A stretch of DNA of 64,000 nucleotides, taken from contig NZ_AQFT02000001.1 in NCBI RefSeq assembly GCF_000364225.2, positions 3,677,501 to 3,741,500 on the forward strand, read 5' to 3'. The notes beneath the pieces were generated by a model. The model saw only the letters and a list, made by a program, of their open reading frames with translations, ran no database searches and was not told the DNA's origin. Positions 45,489-55,230 of the stretch are shown here, in pieces (the first letter of the stretch is position 1; each line of letters begins with the position of its first letter). The DNA is from Eubacterium plexicaudatum ASF492. GTDB taxonomy: Bacteria > Bacillota > Clostridia > Lachnospirales > Lachnospiraceae. The translations under genes were made by a program, and so were the position numbers.

Positions 45489-46508
45489 ATGGCTTTATCA
45501 AATTTACAATATGACGAAATTCAGCGTCAGTACGATGCCAGGCAGCTTCAAAACCAGCATATTCTGCAAAAGCGCAAAACACAGCTTTATTTGAAATATC
45601 CCCGCCTGAAAGAACTGGAATCTCTGATCGCTTCGGTCAGCGTACACTTTGCCAGACTTCTGCTGGACGGAGATGAACAGGCAATGGCACAGCTAAAGCA
45701 GACACTGGCGCATTATCGTACGGAACGGGCGGAAATCCTTGCCTCGGCCGGATTAACCGATCGGTATCTGGAACCGCCTTACACATGTCCGGACTGTAAA
45801 GATACCGGCTATATCGGCAGTAAGCGATGCCATTGTTTTAAACAGGCCGCAATTGATCTTGTCTATACACAGTCAAATATCAGAAGCGTCCTGGAGGAAG
45901 AAAATTTTACCCACTATTCGTTTACATACTATTCCGAAACGAAAAAAAGCGATACGACCGGACTTACTTACAGAGAGACAGCTCAGGATGCGGTCAGAGA
46001 ATCACTGCTTTTTTTAAAACAATTTGACACGGAGTTTCAAAACCTGTTTTTATACGGTGATACCGGTACCGGCAAAACTTTTTTATCCCATTGCATTGCA
46101 AAGGAACTGCTGGATACCGGCCATTCGGTTATTTACTTCACGGCATTTGGGCTGTTTGAAGTTCTGGAAAAGCATAAATTTGAGAAGGATCGGGAAGCTT
46201 CTTCCTCCATGCAGCATATTTTTGACTGCGACCTTCTGATCATTGATGACCTTGGAACCGAACTGTCAAATTCATTTACCGTTTCACAGTTGTTCTTATG
46301 CCTGAACGAACGGATACTTCGTAAGAAATCTACGATTATCTCTACAAACCTGGGCATTGACCAACTTAGTATTATTTACTCGGAAAGAATTTTCTCCCGG
46401 ATTACGAGCAGTTATACAATGCTAAAACTTTATTGTGATGATATCCGGCTCCAAAAGAGAAAATTAAGTAATGGTGCGGACCACTCTGTGCCATTGCAAA
46501 CTAAATAA
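45489..46508 (+). CDS. DnaC/DnaI-like AAA+ helicase loader
   Basis: A 339-residue ATPase. The N-terminal ~110 residues are helical; then a zinc-binding cluster CPDCKDTGYIGSKRCHCF, and the AAA+ core with Walker A GDTGTGKTFLS, Walker B LLIIDDLGTE, and STNLGIDQL before the arginine-finger region (ERIFSRI). This arrangement is that of helicase loaders of the DnaI/DnaC type in Clostridia. The start ATG at 45489 has ACGGAGAA upstream. It sits between the DnaD-like gene and prs. Confidence 0.93.
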   Translation: MALSNLQYDEIQRQYDARQLQNQHILQKRKTQLYLKYPRLKELESLIASVSVHFARLLLDGDEQAMAQLKQTLAHYRTERAEILASAGLTDRYLEPPYTCPDCKDTGYIGSKRCHCFKQAAIDLVYTQSNIRSVLEEENFTHYSFTYYSETKKSDTTGLTYRETAQDAVRESLLFLKQFDTEFQNLFLYGDTGTGKTFLSHCIAKELLDTGHSVIYFTAFGLFEVLEKHKFEKDREASSSMQHIFDCDLLIIDDLGTELSNSFTVSQLFLCLNERILRKKSTIISTNLGIDQLSIIYSERIFSRITSSYTMLKLYCDDIRLQKRKLSNGADHSVPLQTK

Positions 46509-46525
46509 AACGGAGGACTTACACT

Positions 46526-47704
46526 ATGCATTATGATGACAACATGATTGAAAGTATTCCAGTCGGGGTACTGGGACTGATTCCGATGTCAAACTGCTCA
46601 TCCCTGGGTGAGAAAGTCAACGAGTACCTTGTGCAGTGGCGCCACGAACATCAGTCCGACCACAAAATGACCATCGCTTTTCGGGGATTTGAACGCGACA
46701 CTTATATTGTCAGTGCCGTCACCCCCCGCTTCGGCACCGGAGAAGCCAAAGGATTTATCAAAGAATCTATCCGCGGCTACGATCTTTTTATCATGGTTGA
46801 TGTAACGAATTATCATGAAACGTATACGGTATGCGGCCATCCAAATCACAAATCACCGGATGACCATTACGCAGATCTCAAGCGCATTATCGCTGCCGCA
46901 GGAGGAAAAGCAAGACGCATCACTGTCATTATGACCTTTTTATATGAAGGACGTCAGCACAGACGCAACGGACGTGAGTCTATGGATTGTGCGATGATGC
47001 TTCAGGAACTGGTATCCATGGGTGTGGACAATATTATTACTTTTGACGCCCATGATCCGCGTGTACAAAACGCCATTCCGATCTCCGGTTTTGAGTCTAT
47101 TCAGCCGGCATACCAGTTTATTAAAGCATTATGCACAAATGTATCGGATTTGAAATTTGACTCCGATCATATGATGATGATCAGTCCGGATGAAGGTGCC
47201 ACCGGACGCGCCGTCTATCTGGCAAGCGTCCTTGGCATTAATATCGGCATGTTTTATAAACGACGCGATTACAGCCGTATTGTAAACGGCCGCAATCCGA
47301 TTATTGCACATGAATTTCTCGGCGCTTCCGTAGAAGGAAAAGATGTTATGATTATTGATGATATGATTTCTTCCGGAGACAGTATGATTGATGTGGCAAC
47401 CGAACTGAAAAAAAGAAAAGCAAAACGAATCTTTGTTATTTCCACTTTCGGATTGTTTACGGATGGTCTGGATAAATTTGATCAGGCGGTGGAAGACGGT
47501 ACCATCTACCGGGTAATCACTACCAATCTCATTTACCAGACACCGGAGCTGTTAAGCCGTCCATATTATATCAACTGTGACATGAGCAAATATATCGCAC
47601 ATATTGTAGACACGCTGAATCAGGATGCATCCATCAGCGAGCTGCTCAATCCTTATGACCGCATTAAAAAACTGGTTACAAGGTATGAAAACGGCGAATT
47701 ATAA
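46526..47704 (+). CDS. prs: Ribose-phosphate pyrophosphokinase
   Basis: Makes PRPP from ribose-5-phosphate and ATP for nucleotides, His and Trp. The 392-residue protein is longer than the classic ~315-residue enzyme and belongs to a variant common in Lachnospiraceae. Recognisable parts are FLYEGRQHRRNGRESMDCAM, NIITFDAHDPRVQNA, the YKRRDYSRIVNG segment and the PRPP-binding loop VMIIDDMISSGDSM. The ribosome site is CGGAGG. It is the last gene of the DnaD-like/loader/prs run and is followed by a strong terminator. Confidence 0.93.
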   Translation: MHYDDNMIESIPVGVLGLIPMSNCSSLGEKVNEYLVQWRHEHQSDHKMTIAFRGFERDTYIVSAVTPRFGTGEAKGFIKESIRGYDLFIMVDVTNYHETYTVCGHPNHKSPDDHYADLKRIIAAAGGKARRITVIMTFLYEGRQHRRNGRESMDCAMMLQELVSMGVDNIITFDAHDPRVQNAIPISGFESIQPAYQFIKALCTNVSDLKFDSDHMMMISPDEGATGRAVYLASVLGINIGMFYKRRDYSRIVNGRNPIIAHEFLGASVEGKDVMIIDDMISSGDSMIDVATELKKRKAKRIFVISTFGLFTDGLDKFDQAVEDGTIYRVITTNLIYQTPELLSRPYYINCDMSKYIAHIVDTLNQDASISELLNPYDRIKKLVTRYENGEL

Positions 47705-47725
47705 AATATAAATTACGAAAAGGCT

Positions 47726-47789
47726 CTGAGTCTTTTGCGTGAAATATGACTTCCAACCCTGTCATCACACAAAAGACTCAGGTTTTTTT
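47726..47789 (+). terminator. Terminator of the DnaD-like/loader/prs operon
   Basis: CTGAGTCTTTTG (47726-47737) and CAAAAGACTCAG (47770-47781) form a 12-bp perfect stem followed by GTTTTTTTA. Confidence 0.88.
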
Positions 47790-47812
47790 ATTGTCTGTCT
47801 TCCGGAAAACGG

Positions 47813-47854
47813 CAAAAAAAATACCTGTACATCATATTCGCATACAATGTACAG
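47813..47854 (-). terminator. Terminator of the DUF6465 gene
   Basis: On the minus strand CTGTACAT and ATGTACAG enclose 14 bases and are followed by GTATTTTTTTT. Confidence 0.85.
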
Positions 47855-47879
47855 ATATTTTCAACATCCTGTTCGCATC

Positions 47880-48302
47880 TTAAAACAAATCTACTTCACC
47901 GCTGTATTTATTATCATTAATTACATAATAAGCCTTAAACTCTTCCGGCTTGATATATATCTGTAAGGACTTAATCGATGATACTCTGTGCCCGCTTGCA
48001 ACAAACGCTGCTTTCACCTTATCAACAACTGCAGATTCATTCGCCTGTCTGTTCTGAAATTCAATAAAAACCTCCGGTTTCAACTCAGGTTTATCTGCTT
48101 TTTTTGTTGTGGATCTTTTTGCAGCAGGTTTTTTAGCTGCTTTTGCTTCATCCTTATTAGCTTTTTTACCAACCGTCTTTGTTTCTCCCTGAACAGCCGT
48201 ATCTGCTTCCGGTTTCGCATCTGCCTTAACTGCCTCTGTTTCTTTTACATCTGCTGCTTCTGCAACTGACTTTGTTTCTTTGTCTGTACTCTTTGAGCTC
48301 AT
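47880..48302 (-). CDS. DUF6465 family protein
   Basis: A 140-residue protein. The first ~70 residues are a low-complexity, Lys/Ala/Glu-rich tail (KANKDEAKAAKKPAAKRSTT) typical of a disordered, nucleic-acid-friendly extension. The C-terminal ~70 residues (EVFIEFQNRQANESAVVDKV ... YIKPEEFKAYYVINDN) form the DUF6465 domain common in Lachnospiraceae. The function is unknown. Strong ribosome sites (AGGAGG and AAGGAG) precede the ATG. It follows the HPr-like gene by about 23 bases on the same strand. Confidence 0.85.
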   Translation of the reverse strand: MSSKSTDKETKSVAEAADVKETEAVKADAKPEADTAVQGETKTVGKKANKDEAKAAKKPAAKRSTTKKADKPELKPEVFIEFQNRQANESAVVDKVKAAFVASGHRVSSIKSLQIYIKPEEFKAYYVINDNKYSGEVDLF

Positions 48303-48325
48303 CTCCTTAGACCTCCTACAATCTA

Positions 48326-48580
48326 CTACTCACACACTAAAAACTTTTCCATTGCTAACAGAGCTTCTTTCTCGTCGTTGCCTTCGGTAATAATATTCAC
48401 GCTCATTCCCTTGGACGGATTAAATGCCATAATCCCCATAATGCTTTTTGCATTAATCTTGCGGTTGTCATTCTCAAACGTAATATTACTGTCGAACTGA
48501 CATGCAACCTGAACGAGTTCTGCAATTGGATTTTCATGACCTTTTGCTACATTTGAAACTACGATCTCCTTATTACTCAT
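48326..48580 (-). CDS. HPr-family protein with an altered active site
   Basis: An 84-residue HPr-like protein from the ATG at 48580 (GGAAGGAAG upstream). The region equivalent to the HPr active site reads KGHENPIAELVQ: the His is kept, but the Arg two residues later is replaced by Asn. The Ser46 segment is well conserved (INAKSIMGIMAF). It could accept phosphate poorly or act as a regulatory HPr. No other PTS genes are near. It is probably co-transcribed with the DUF6465 gene. Confidence 0.82.
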   Translation of the reverse strand: MSNKEIVVSNVAKGHENPIAELVQVACQFDSNITFENDNRKINAKSIMGIMAFNPSKGMSVNIITEGNDEKEALLAMEKFLVCE

Positions 48581-48703
48581 ACTTCCTTCCACTTCCCTTA
48601 GAATCAGTTTAGAATACACAAGTTCATCTCGTAATATAGTCCAAAAATCAGGCATTTGCAAGTGTTTTTTGCAATTCTGTTACATTTCTGTTAAAAACTC
48701 ACG

Positions 48704-48738
48704 AATGCCACATAAAACACCACTGAATTTTATGCATT
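48704..48738 (-). terminator. Possible terminator of the alanine symporter gene
   Basis: AATGC and ATAAAA pair with TTTTAT and GCATT around a small loop; GAGTTTTTAAC follows on the minus strand. Imperfect stem. Confidence 0.45.
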
Positions 48739-48751
48739 TTGCAGATTCTTT

Positions 48752-50145
48752 TCAGGCTCTTTCACGCTTCAACATTTTCTGAAACTCTTCGGCATCTTTC
48801 GCCAGTTCTCCACTTAACGCAAGTAGGCAAATCAGATTCGGAACTGCCATCAGTGCATTTGCAATGTCCGAAAATTTCCAGGCAATGGACAGAGTCGTTG
48901 TAGCCCCGACAAACGCAACCGCCGAAAATACAACACGGTAAATCATATTATATTTATGTGTACCTGCAAGGTACTCCAGTGCCTTTTCCCCGTGATATTC
49001 CCAGCCAAGAATTGTGGAAAACGCAAACAATGCAATTCCTACCGTAACCATCCAGCCGCCTGCAGGTCCCAATACCGTTTTAAACGCCTCAATCGTCAGT
49101 TCGGAACCTTCGATTGCTTTCCCGCTCGCGTCCGTAATGCCAAGCACACCTGAAGACGCGATGCAAAGTCCCGTAATCGTGCAGACGACAATCGTATCCC
49201 AAAACGTACCGGTCATATTTATGTACCCCTGACGAACCGGATTATTGGTCGTTGCAGATGCTGCCGTAATTGCGGCGGAACCCATACCTGCTTCATTTGA
49301 AAATACACCACGTGCGATTCCATAGCGCATACCGCTCATCATCGAAGCTACAATAGTACCGCCAACGCCTCCGGCAACCGCCTTTACGGAAAAGGCCATG
49401 CGAAAAATCTCCGCTACGCCGGCCGGCACGTTTTTAATGTTTCCAATAATAACGATCAGTCCGCCTATCACATAAAAGATTGCCATACACGGCACGATAA
49501 TCGAAGAAAGCTTTGATATGGATTTGATGCCGCCTACAATAATGCAAAGAGATAATATGGTAATAATCGCACCTGTCACCCATGTTGGTACGGCAAACGT
49601 CTTATTCATCGCATCCGATATGGAATTTGCCTGTGTCAGGTTTCCGATTCCAAACGAAGCGACCACTGCAAACAATGCGAACAGCCAGCCCATCGCTGCT
49701 CCGATTGTCTTGTTTTTAAATGCCTTTTTCATTGTAAACATCGGCCCGCCGGACATTTCTCCCTGCGCATTGACTTCCCGATATTTAATCGACAGCATAC
49801 ATTCTGCAAACTTTGAAGTCAGCCCGAAGCACGCGGATATCCACATCCATACAAGCGCTCCTGCCCCGCCGGATACCATTGCTGTCGCAACACCTACGAT
49901 ATTTCCCGTTCCAATCGTCGCAGCCAGCGCCGTCGTCAAAGCTGCAAACGGCGATACGTCTCCCTCTCCATGCTTTGTTCTTGACTCTTTGCTCAACGTC
50001 AGTCGGACTGCGTAGGGAAGATTTCTCCATGTGAGAAACTTAAGCCGGACCGTAAGAAAAATGCCTGTTCCCACCAAAAGCACAAGCATTACCGGCCCCA
50101 TACAAAGTCGTCGACTACCTTCAATATTTCTTCCAGATCTTTCAT
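48752..50145 (-). CDS. AGCS-family sodium/alanine symporter, one frameshift
   Basis: A polytopic Na+-coupled symporter for alanine or glycine. Family landmarks include MLVLLVGTGIFLTVRL, FAALTTALAATIGTGNIVGVA, GGPMFTMKKAF, GVFSNEAGMGSAAITAA and GWEYHGEKALEYLAG. The real start is the ATG at 50145 after GCAGGAAG (MKDLEEILKVVDDFVWG). The C4 run at 50096-50099 lacks one base; restoring it reads VWGPVMLVLL and yields about 464 residues, the usual size. The long extension to 50383 seen in the raw frame is therefore spurious. It has a long structured leader. Confidence 0.92.
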
Positions 50146-50330
50146 AGCTTCCTGCCCCTTTCTTATCTTTTGCCATTTCTGTTGTGCTGTCCTTTTCATT
50201 GTATGCGCGGTCCGGCAGAATATGCCCGGATATCGTCCGAAAAAGACAGCTCCCCTGACAAGCTGACCTGTTACCAGAAAAGGGACAACGCATGCACGCT
50301 GCCCCATTTTTGTAATCTAAATACTTTATT
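50146..50330 (-). promoter_or_regulatory. Long leader of the alanine symporter gene
   Basis: About 180 untranslated bases lie between the promoter and the ATG. A strong hairpin, GGGGCAGCG-TGCATG-CGTTGTCCC (50282-50305, with two G-U pairs), is followed by TTTTC, which looks like an attenuator; further pairings (CAGCT/AGCTG, CCGG/CCGG) follow. It does not match the glycine riboswitch consensus that often controls this family. Confidence 0.5.
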
Positions 50331-50358
50331 ATTTTACCACAAAAAAGCAAAATGTCAA
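50331..50358 (-). promoter_or_regulatory. Promoter for the alanine symporter gene
   Basis: A perfect TTGACA (50353-50358), 16 bases, TAAAAT (50331-50336) on the minus strand. Confidence 0.7.
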
Positions 50359-50506
50359 TTATTACTGAAATTTTGTATTCCATTTTGTAATATTTCGTGC
50401 TATACTATTTCAGATTTGGCCTGTTTAGCCATGCATCTGGCTAAAGCGTGGTCATTGCTGCCTGTAACAAGAAAACGCCAGTATCTGGCAGATAGGAGTT
50501 ATTTTT

Positions 50507-52030
50507 ATGAATGTATCATCTATTTTAATTATGGCCGCTATTATATGCTATCTGGGACTGATGCTTATGATCGGCTTTCATTTTTCCAAAACCAATACGT
50601 CTACCGATGATTTTTATCTGGGCGGACGCAAGCTCGGTCCTTTTGTAACGGCTATGAGCGCCGAAGCCAGTGATATGTCCAGCTGGCTGCTGATGGGGCT
50701 GCCAGGTGTCGCATATTTATCCGGCATCTGCGATGCTGCCTGGACGGCAATCGGACTTGCGCTCGGAACATGGCTGAACTGGTTTTTTGTTTCCGGAAAA
50801 ATCCGCCGCTACAGTCACCAGATCGGCGCTATTACCATTCCGGACTTTTTTTCCAAACGATATCACGATAAAAATATGCTGAATTGTATTGCCGCAATTG
50901 TTATCGTCGTATTTTTCATCCCTTATACAGCCAGTGGATTCGCTGCCTGCGGAAAACTGTTTTCCACGCTTTTTGGTGTGGACTATATGGCTGCAATGAT
51001 TATCTGTGCGGTAATTATCGTCGCCTATACGACACTGGGCGGCTTTCTGGCTGCTTCTACCACGGATCTGATTCAAAGCATCGTGATGACAATCGCCCTG
51101 ATCACAGTTGTATTTTACAGCGGATATAAGGCAGGCGGCTTTGACGTCGTAATGGAAAATGCAAAAGCGCTGCCTGGCTATTTATCTTTTATGAATACAT
51201 ATGATATTACAACCAATACCGCAAAGCCTTATGGCATCATTACGATCTGTTCCATGCTGGCCTGGGGACTTGGCTATTTTGGCATGCCGCATGTCCTGCT
51301 TCGCTTTATGGCAATCGAGGATGAAAAGAAACTGACGACTTCCCGTCGAATTGCTACCGTATGGGTTGTAATTTCTATGGCCGTTGCTATTTTTATCGGC
51401 ATATGCGGACTTGCCGTCAGCAAATCCGGATGGATTGATACGCTTTCCGGCAGTGACTCCGAAACCATTATTGTAAAAATTGCAGATCTGCTCAGTTCTC
51501 AGGGCGCCGCTGCAGCAATTCTGGCCGGTATCATTCTGGCCGGTATTCTGGCTGCGACAATGTCAACCGCAGACAGCCAGCTTCTGGCCGCTTCTTCCGG
51601 TGTGTCTCAGAATCTGCTGCACGACACTTTCGGCATCAACCTGAGTAAAAAAGCTTCTCTGATTGCCGCACGCATCACCGTTCTGCTGATCAGCATCATC
51701 GCGATCTTCCTTGCCCGGGATCCATCCGGCAGTGTATTCGCGATCGTAAGCTTTGCTTGGGCCGGTTTTGGAGCTGCTTTCGGCCCGGTTATGCTATGTG
51801 CCCTGTTTTGGAAACGCAGCAATAAATACGGAGCGTTCGCAAGCATGTTAAGCGGTGGCGTTATGATTTTCATATGGAAATACCTCGTACGTCCTATGGG
51901 CGGTGCACTGGATATTTACGAACTTCTGCCGGCGTTTCTTATCGCACTCGCATGCAATATCGTAGTATCTCTGCTGACGGAACGGCCGGACGCTTCCATT
52001 GAAGCAGAATTCGATAAGGCGATCGGTTAA
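50507..52030 (+). CDS. putP: Sodium/proline symporter
   Basis: A 507-residue solute:sodium symporter with about 13 membrane segments. DDFYLGGRKLGPFVTAMSAE and DMSSWLLMGLPGVAYLSG near the N-terminus, TTLGGFLAASTTDLIQS, and GILAATMSTADSQLLAASS in the middle are typical of PutP, including the Na+-site Ser/Thr cluster. The ribosome site is ATAGGAG. Upstream, TGCTATACT around 50398-50406 is an extended -10, and a small TTTAGCC/GGCTAAA hairpin sits in the leader. Confidence 0.93.
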   Translation: MNVSSILIMAAIICYLGLMLMIGFHFSKTNTSTDDFYLGGRKLGPFVTAMSAEASDMSSWLLMGLPGVAYLSGICDAAWTAIGLALGTWLNWFFVSGKIRRYSHQIGAITIPDFFSKRYHDKNMLNCIAAIVIVVFFIPYTASGFAACGKLFSTLFGVDYMAAMIICAVIIVAYTTLGGFLAASTTDLIQSIVMTIALITVVFYSGYKAGGFDVVMENAKALPGYLSFMNTYDITTNTAKPYGIITICSMLAWGLGYFGMPHVLLRFMAIEDEKKLTTSRRIATVWVVISMAVAIFIGICGLAVSKSGWIDTLSGSDSETIIVKIADLLSSQGAAAAILAGIILAGILAATMSTADSQLLAASSGVSQNLLHDTFGINLSKKASLIAARITVLLISIIAIFLARDPSGSVFAIVSFAWAGFGAAFGPVMLCALFWKRSNKYGAFASMLSGGVMIFIWKYLVRPMGGALDIYELLPAFLIALACNIVVSLLTERPDASIEAEFDKAIG

Positions 52031-52045
52031 GTATAGAATAAAAAA

Positions 52046-52081
52046 GAAGATTTCCGGACAATCGGAAATCTTCCTTTTTTT
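52046..52081 (+). terminator. Terminator of putP
   Basis: GAAGATTTCCG and CGGAAATCTTC form an 11-bp perfect stem with a 6-base loop, followed by CTTTTTTT. Confidence 0.92.
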
Positions 52082-52103
52082 ATAAATGTTATAAATCTGC
52101 CGC

Positions 52104-54358
52104 TTACAGCTGGCAATACAGCAGGTTTTCTTTCAGTTCTTCGGTAATCTCTCCGCCGGCTTTCTGATATTTTTCATATAACGCCGTCAGTCTCTGTGCT
52201 TTCTTCGCATTATCTCGTTCAAACTTCGGTATCGAAATCTGATACATCGGATTGGCTTTCAGCGCGGCACGAATGTCTTTTGCAAACGGACAATACACAA
52301 CCATAATTTCTCTGGCCACTTTGTTCAGACGGAAGCTTCCTTTGGACTCGTAATTAATCCAGCTCTGATAGTCTTTTACAAAAACTTCCCTGTAATTGTT
52401 CTTCGCCCGCTGAATGGCTGTTTTCAGTTTATCTTTTGCATCTGCCGACAGATCTCTGTTCTTTCGATAGAACTGCAGATAGTCACAGTATTCCGATGTG
52501 AGTGATTTCTCACGAATATCATTCCAGCGCACACCCTGAATCTTTCGGCACATCTCCCAACGGTATCTGCCGACGGTTTCAATCATCATTTCTTCCATAT
52601 TTGCAGCCGTAAAAATCGGGAACAGGAAACGTGCCCGCGTATCACGACGCTTATCCGCTGTCTCCTGCCACATCATCGCACGTGTTCCGGCATTTGGCAT
52701 CAGTATGATATCCGGAAGCACCTCTGACATTAAAAGCTCATGATTTAAAATATCATTGGCTGCATTTGTAAAGTTGACTTCCCGATAAAATGCCGTGAAA
52801 TCCACTTTTCGTATTTTATTCAGTTCTTCTTCCAGCCGATCGACGGTCACCGCCATTTTATCAATCGTATTGATCAGGTCAAATTCACAGAGAATCGGAC
52901 AGAACGTCGTAACCTTGCCATACGTAATACGGTTTGCGGAGGTGAACATATTTTGTATCTCAAAACGAACTTTTTCCTTCTGGTCGTTCTGCATCTTTTT
53001 CACCTGCTCTTCCGTCAGGTCACCGTTTTTACGCTGTTCAAGCAAGTAGGCCATATAATCCAGCTCAAACTCATTTTTGGAAGGCTCATTACGGCCAAAA
53101 TAAATGCTTTTCAGCCAGGTAAAGATCGTATACACACGTTCCGATTTAAACTGACGCAGGCGTCCGGTCAGGTCATACATCGCCTTTGCATTTTCCTCTC
53201 CGGCCAGTTTTGTATCCATAAAGCCAAAATTCAAAAACATTTCAATAATCGGTGATGCCGCATCTTCATCTTCAACCGCCTGCATAAAAACCTGAAAATA
53301 AATATTATAAAACAGCGGCGCTATCTGCTTTCTTATTTTATAAGCAGCAGAGTCCGTAGACGTCATATCCGGTAAATTACGATATGCCTCCACCTGTGCC
53401 AGAAACGCACCCGCTTCTTCGGAACTGATCTGCGAAAAATCCAGAATGTGTTTTAAACAATTTTCTGTCAGTACGTCAATCTTCTTTGACAGCTGAGCCG
53501 ACGCCGCATTTTCAAAGTCGTATTCTTCGTACTGCTGTATTCTCGTTTTGATCAGCGCAGGTTCATAGAGCTGGCTTTTCCTTATAAACTCGCTTAAAAA
53601 TGAAAGCTCCTGTTTTACCGGAGCGATGTCCAGATGCCTTTTACCAGAACGGATTGCCAGGTCAAAATACAAATGAAAAATATCATTTTCAGATTCTGCC
53701 AGAAGAATTTTTTGCGGTCGGATAAATACGTTACCATTTCCCCGATTCCTAACATCGCACGATGCATCTGTGCGGATGCTTCCATAATAACGCCGACACA
53801 GAGGCTGTCATCCTTTACCATCATCTGAATATAGTCTTTTAATACATTTTTTATGAGGCTCGTACTGTTATTTACTTCCCATGCTTCCGCCTTATGCTTC
53901 ATTTCCAGACGGTTAAAATAATCCATTTGCGGAAAAACCTGTTCATCAAGCTGATAGTTTGCGCAAAATGTCTTATAGTCGTTAAAAACGGTCTGCACAA
54001 ATGCATGAAACTGGCTCATACGCCGATACAGCTGTGAATACAGTACGAATATCCGGTGTCTTTGCTCAATTGCCGTACGTAAAAAAACAATCCGATAACG
54101 TTCATTTGCCGAAAGTATATTTTTCAGATCATCCGCATTCTCACATGGGATTACGGCAATCGCCGTATCCTCTGCTGCAATATAATCGCAGATATACCAG
54201 TCCCGCTCCAAAATTCCAAGGATTGCATTTGGCCCAAGTATAACCTCTGCCAGTCCGAGTTTTTGAATGACGGAACCTGATTGTATCAAATACCATTCTT
54301 TTACCTTGTCTTTCCTTTTCGCGATTCGTTTTCCTTTTTGTATTTTCATTACCTGCAT
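52104..54358 (-). CDS. Large cyclic-nucleotide-binding-domain protein, one frameshift
   Basis: A protein of about 751 residues when one base is restored in the run at 53708-53713 (DRKKILLAESENDIFHLY). The first ~120 residues look like a cNMP-binding beta roll (WYLIQSGSVIQKLG, VILGPNAILGILE, AAEDTAIAVIPCEN), but no helix-turn-helix follows. The remaining ~600 residues are mainly helical and I recognise nothing in them; there is no signal peptide or membrane segment. It may be a cytosolic cNMP-responsive scaffold or regulator. The ATG at 54358 has CAGGGAATAA upstream. A single-gene unit convergent with putP. Confidence 0.75.
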
Positions 54359-54471
54359 ATTTATTCCCTGCCGCTTTCTATTTTATAAAAAGGTGTAAAA
54401 CTGCTGATTACTATAAAAATTATAGCAAATACCAACTGACGTGTAAAGCAGGACTTTGCATGCGCATTTAC

Positions 54472-55208
54472 TTAACGGTTTCCCGAATGACTCTGCACCT
54501 GCTGTCTGCACAGAATTCGATATGACACAGCGATCAATACTGCCGAAATCAGAACAATCGCGGGCAGGACTGCGCTCTCCGGAAACTCGCGAAACCATTC
54601 CGCCACTTTGACGTATATCCGCAAAAACGGATGATCATACTGCTTTTCGAGCATCCTGTTTATTCTGAATCCTCCGATAAAAATTGTCATCCACAAAACC
54701 CAAAAGAACAGAAATGCCTTTTTTTCATATTTCATATATACAGCTCCCATCCAGGTGTTCCATGCAGCAAGCGCAATGCATGCCGGAACAATATATTTCC
54801 ACTGAAATACGGTCTGCATATCCAATTCATTTTCAATCCCTGCATAAGCAATGCGAAAAATCCATTTTTCCAACAGACAGCACAGATATACCATCCCTGC
54901 CCCAAGGAAATACTGCAGCAGGGAAATGCCGATAAATGCCGGCAGCATACGTCTGCGGGTCGTTCCCATGCCGATTGCCATATTAAAACACACCGGCAGG
55001 CTGTACATTCCTAAAAACAGCATCAGTATGAATGGTACCAGCAATGCCAGCAATGTACCAAACGGAAAAATACTTTCCCGATCATTCATTCCATGCACCA
55101 TGACTGCAATGACGATTTCTCCAAATAAAACAACCCTGTCTGCAAGAGCAAAATCAATGCGAGATCATTCCATCTCAAATAAAATTGTTTTTTCAGTTCC
55201 TTCATCAT
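54472..55208 (-). CDS. ABC-2 type permease-like protein, one frameshift
   Basis: A membrane protein of about 245 residues with roughly six hydrophobic segments (LLALLVPFILMLFLGMYSLPV, FLFFWVLWMTIFIGGF, LPAIVLISAVLIAVSY). The visible frame begins late; a start at 55208 after GGAGGAATC (MMKELKKQFYLRWNDLALI) joins it when one base is added to the C3 run at 55134-55136. It has the small ABC-2 permease layout of YtrC/D-like transporters. Last gene of the GntR/ATPase/permease/permease operon. Confidence 0.72.
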
Positions 55209-55230
55209 ACACGATTCCTCCGAATTTCTT

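Noticed and set aside
50146..50330. Glycine riboswitch
   Set aside because: The leader is structured, but the conserved glycine-aptamer segments are not recognisable.
50146..50383. N-terminal extension of the alanine symporter frame
   Set aside because: It results from a frameshift; the family N-terminus is found in another frame starting at 50145 with a good ribosome site.
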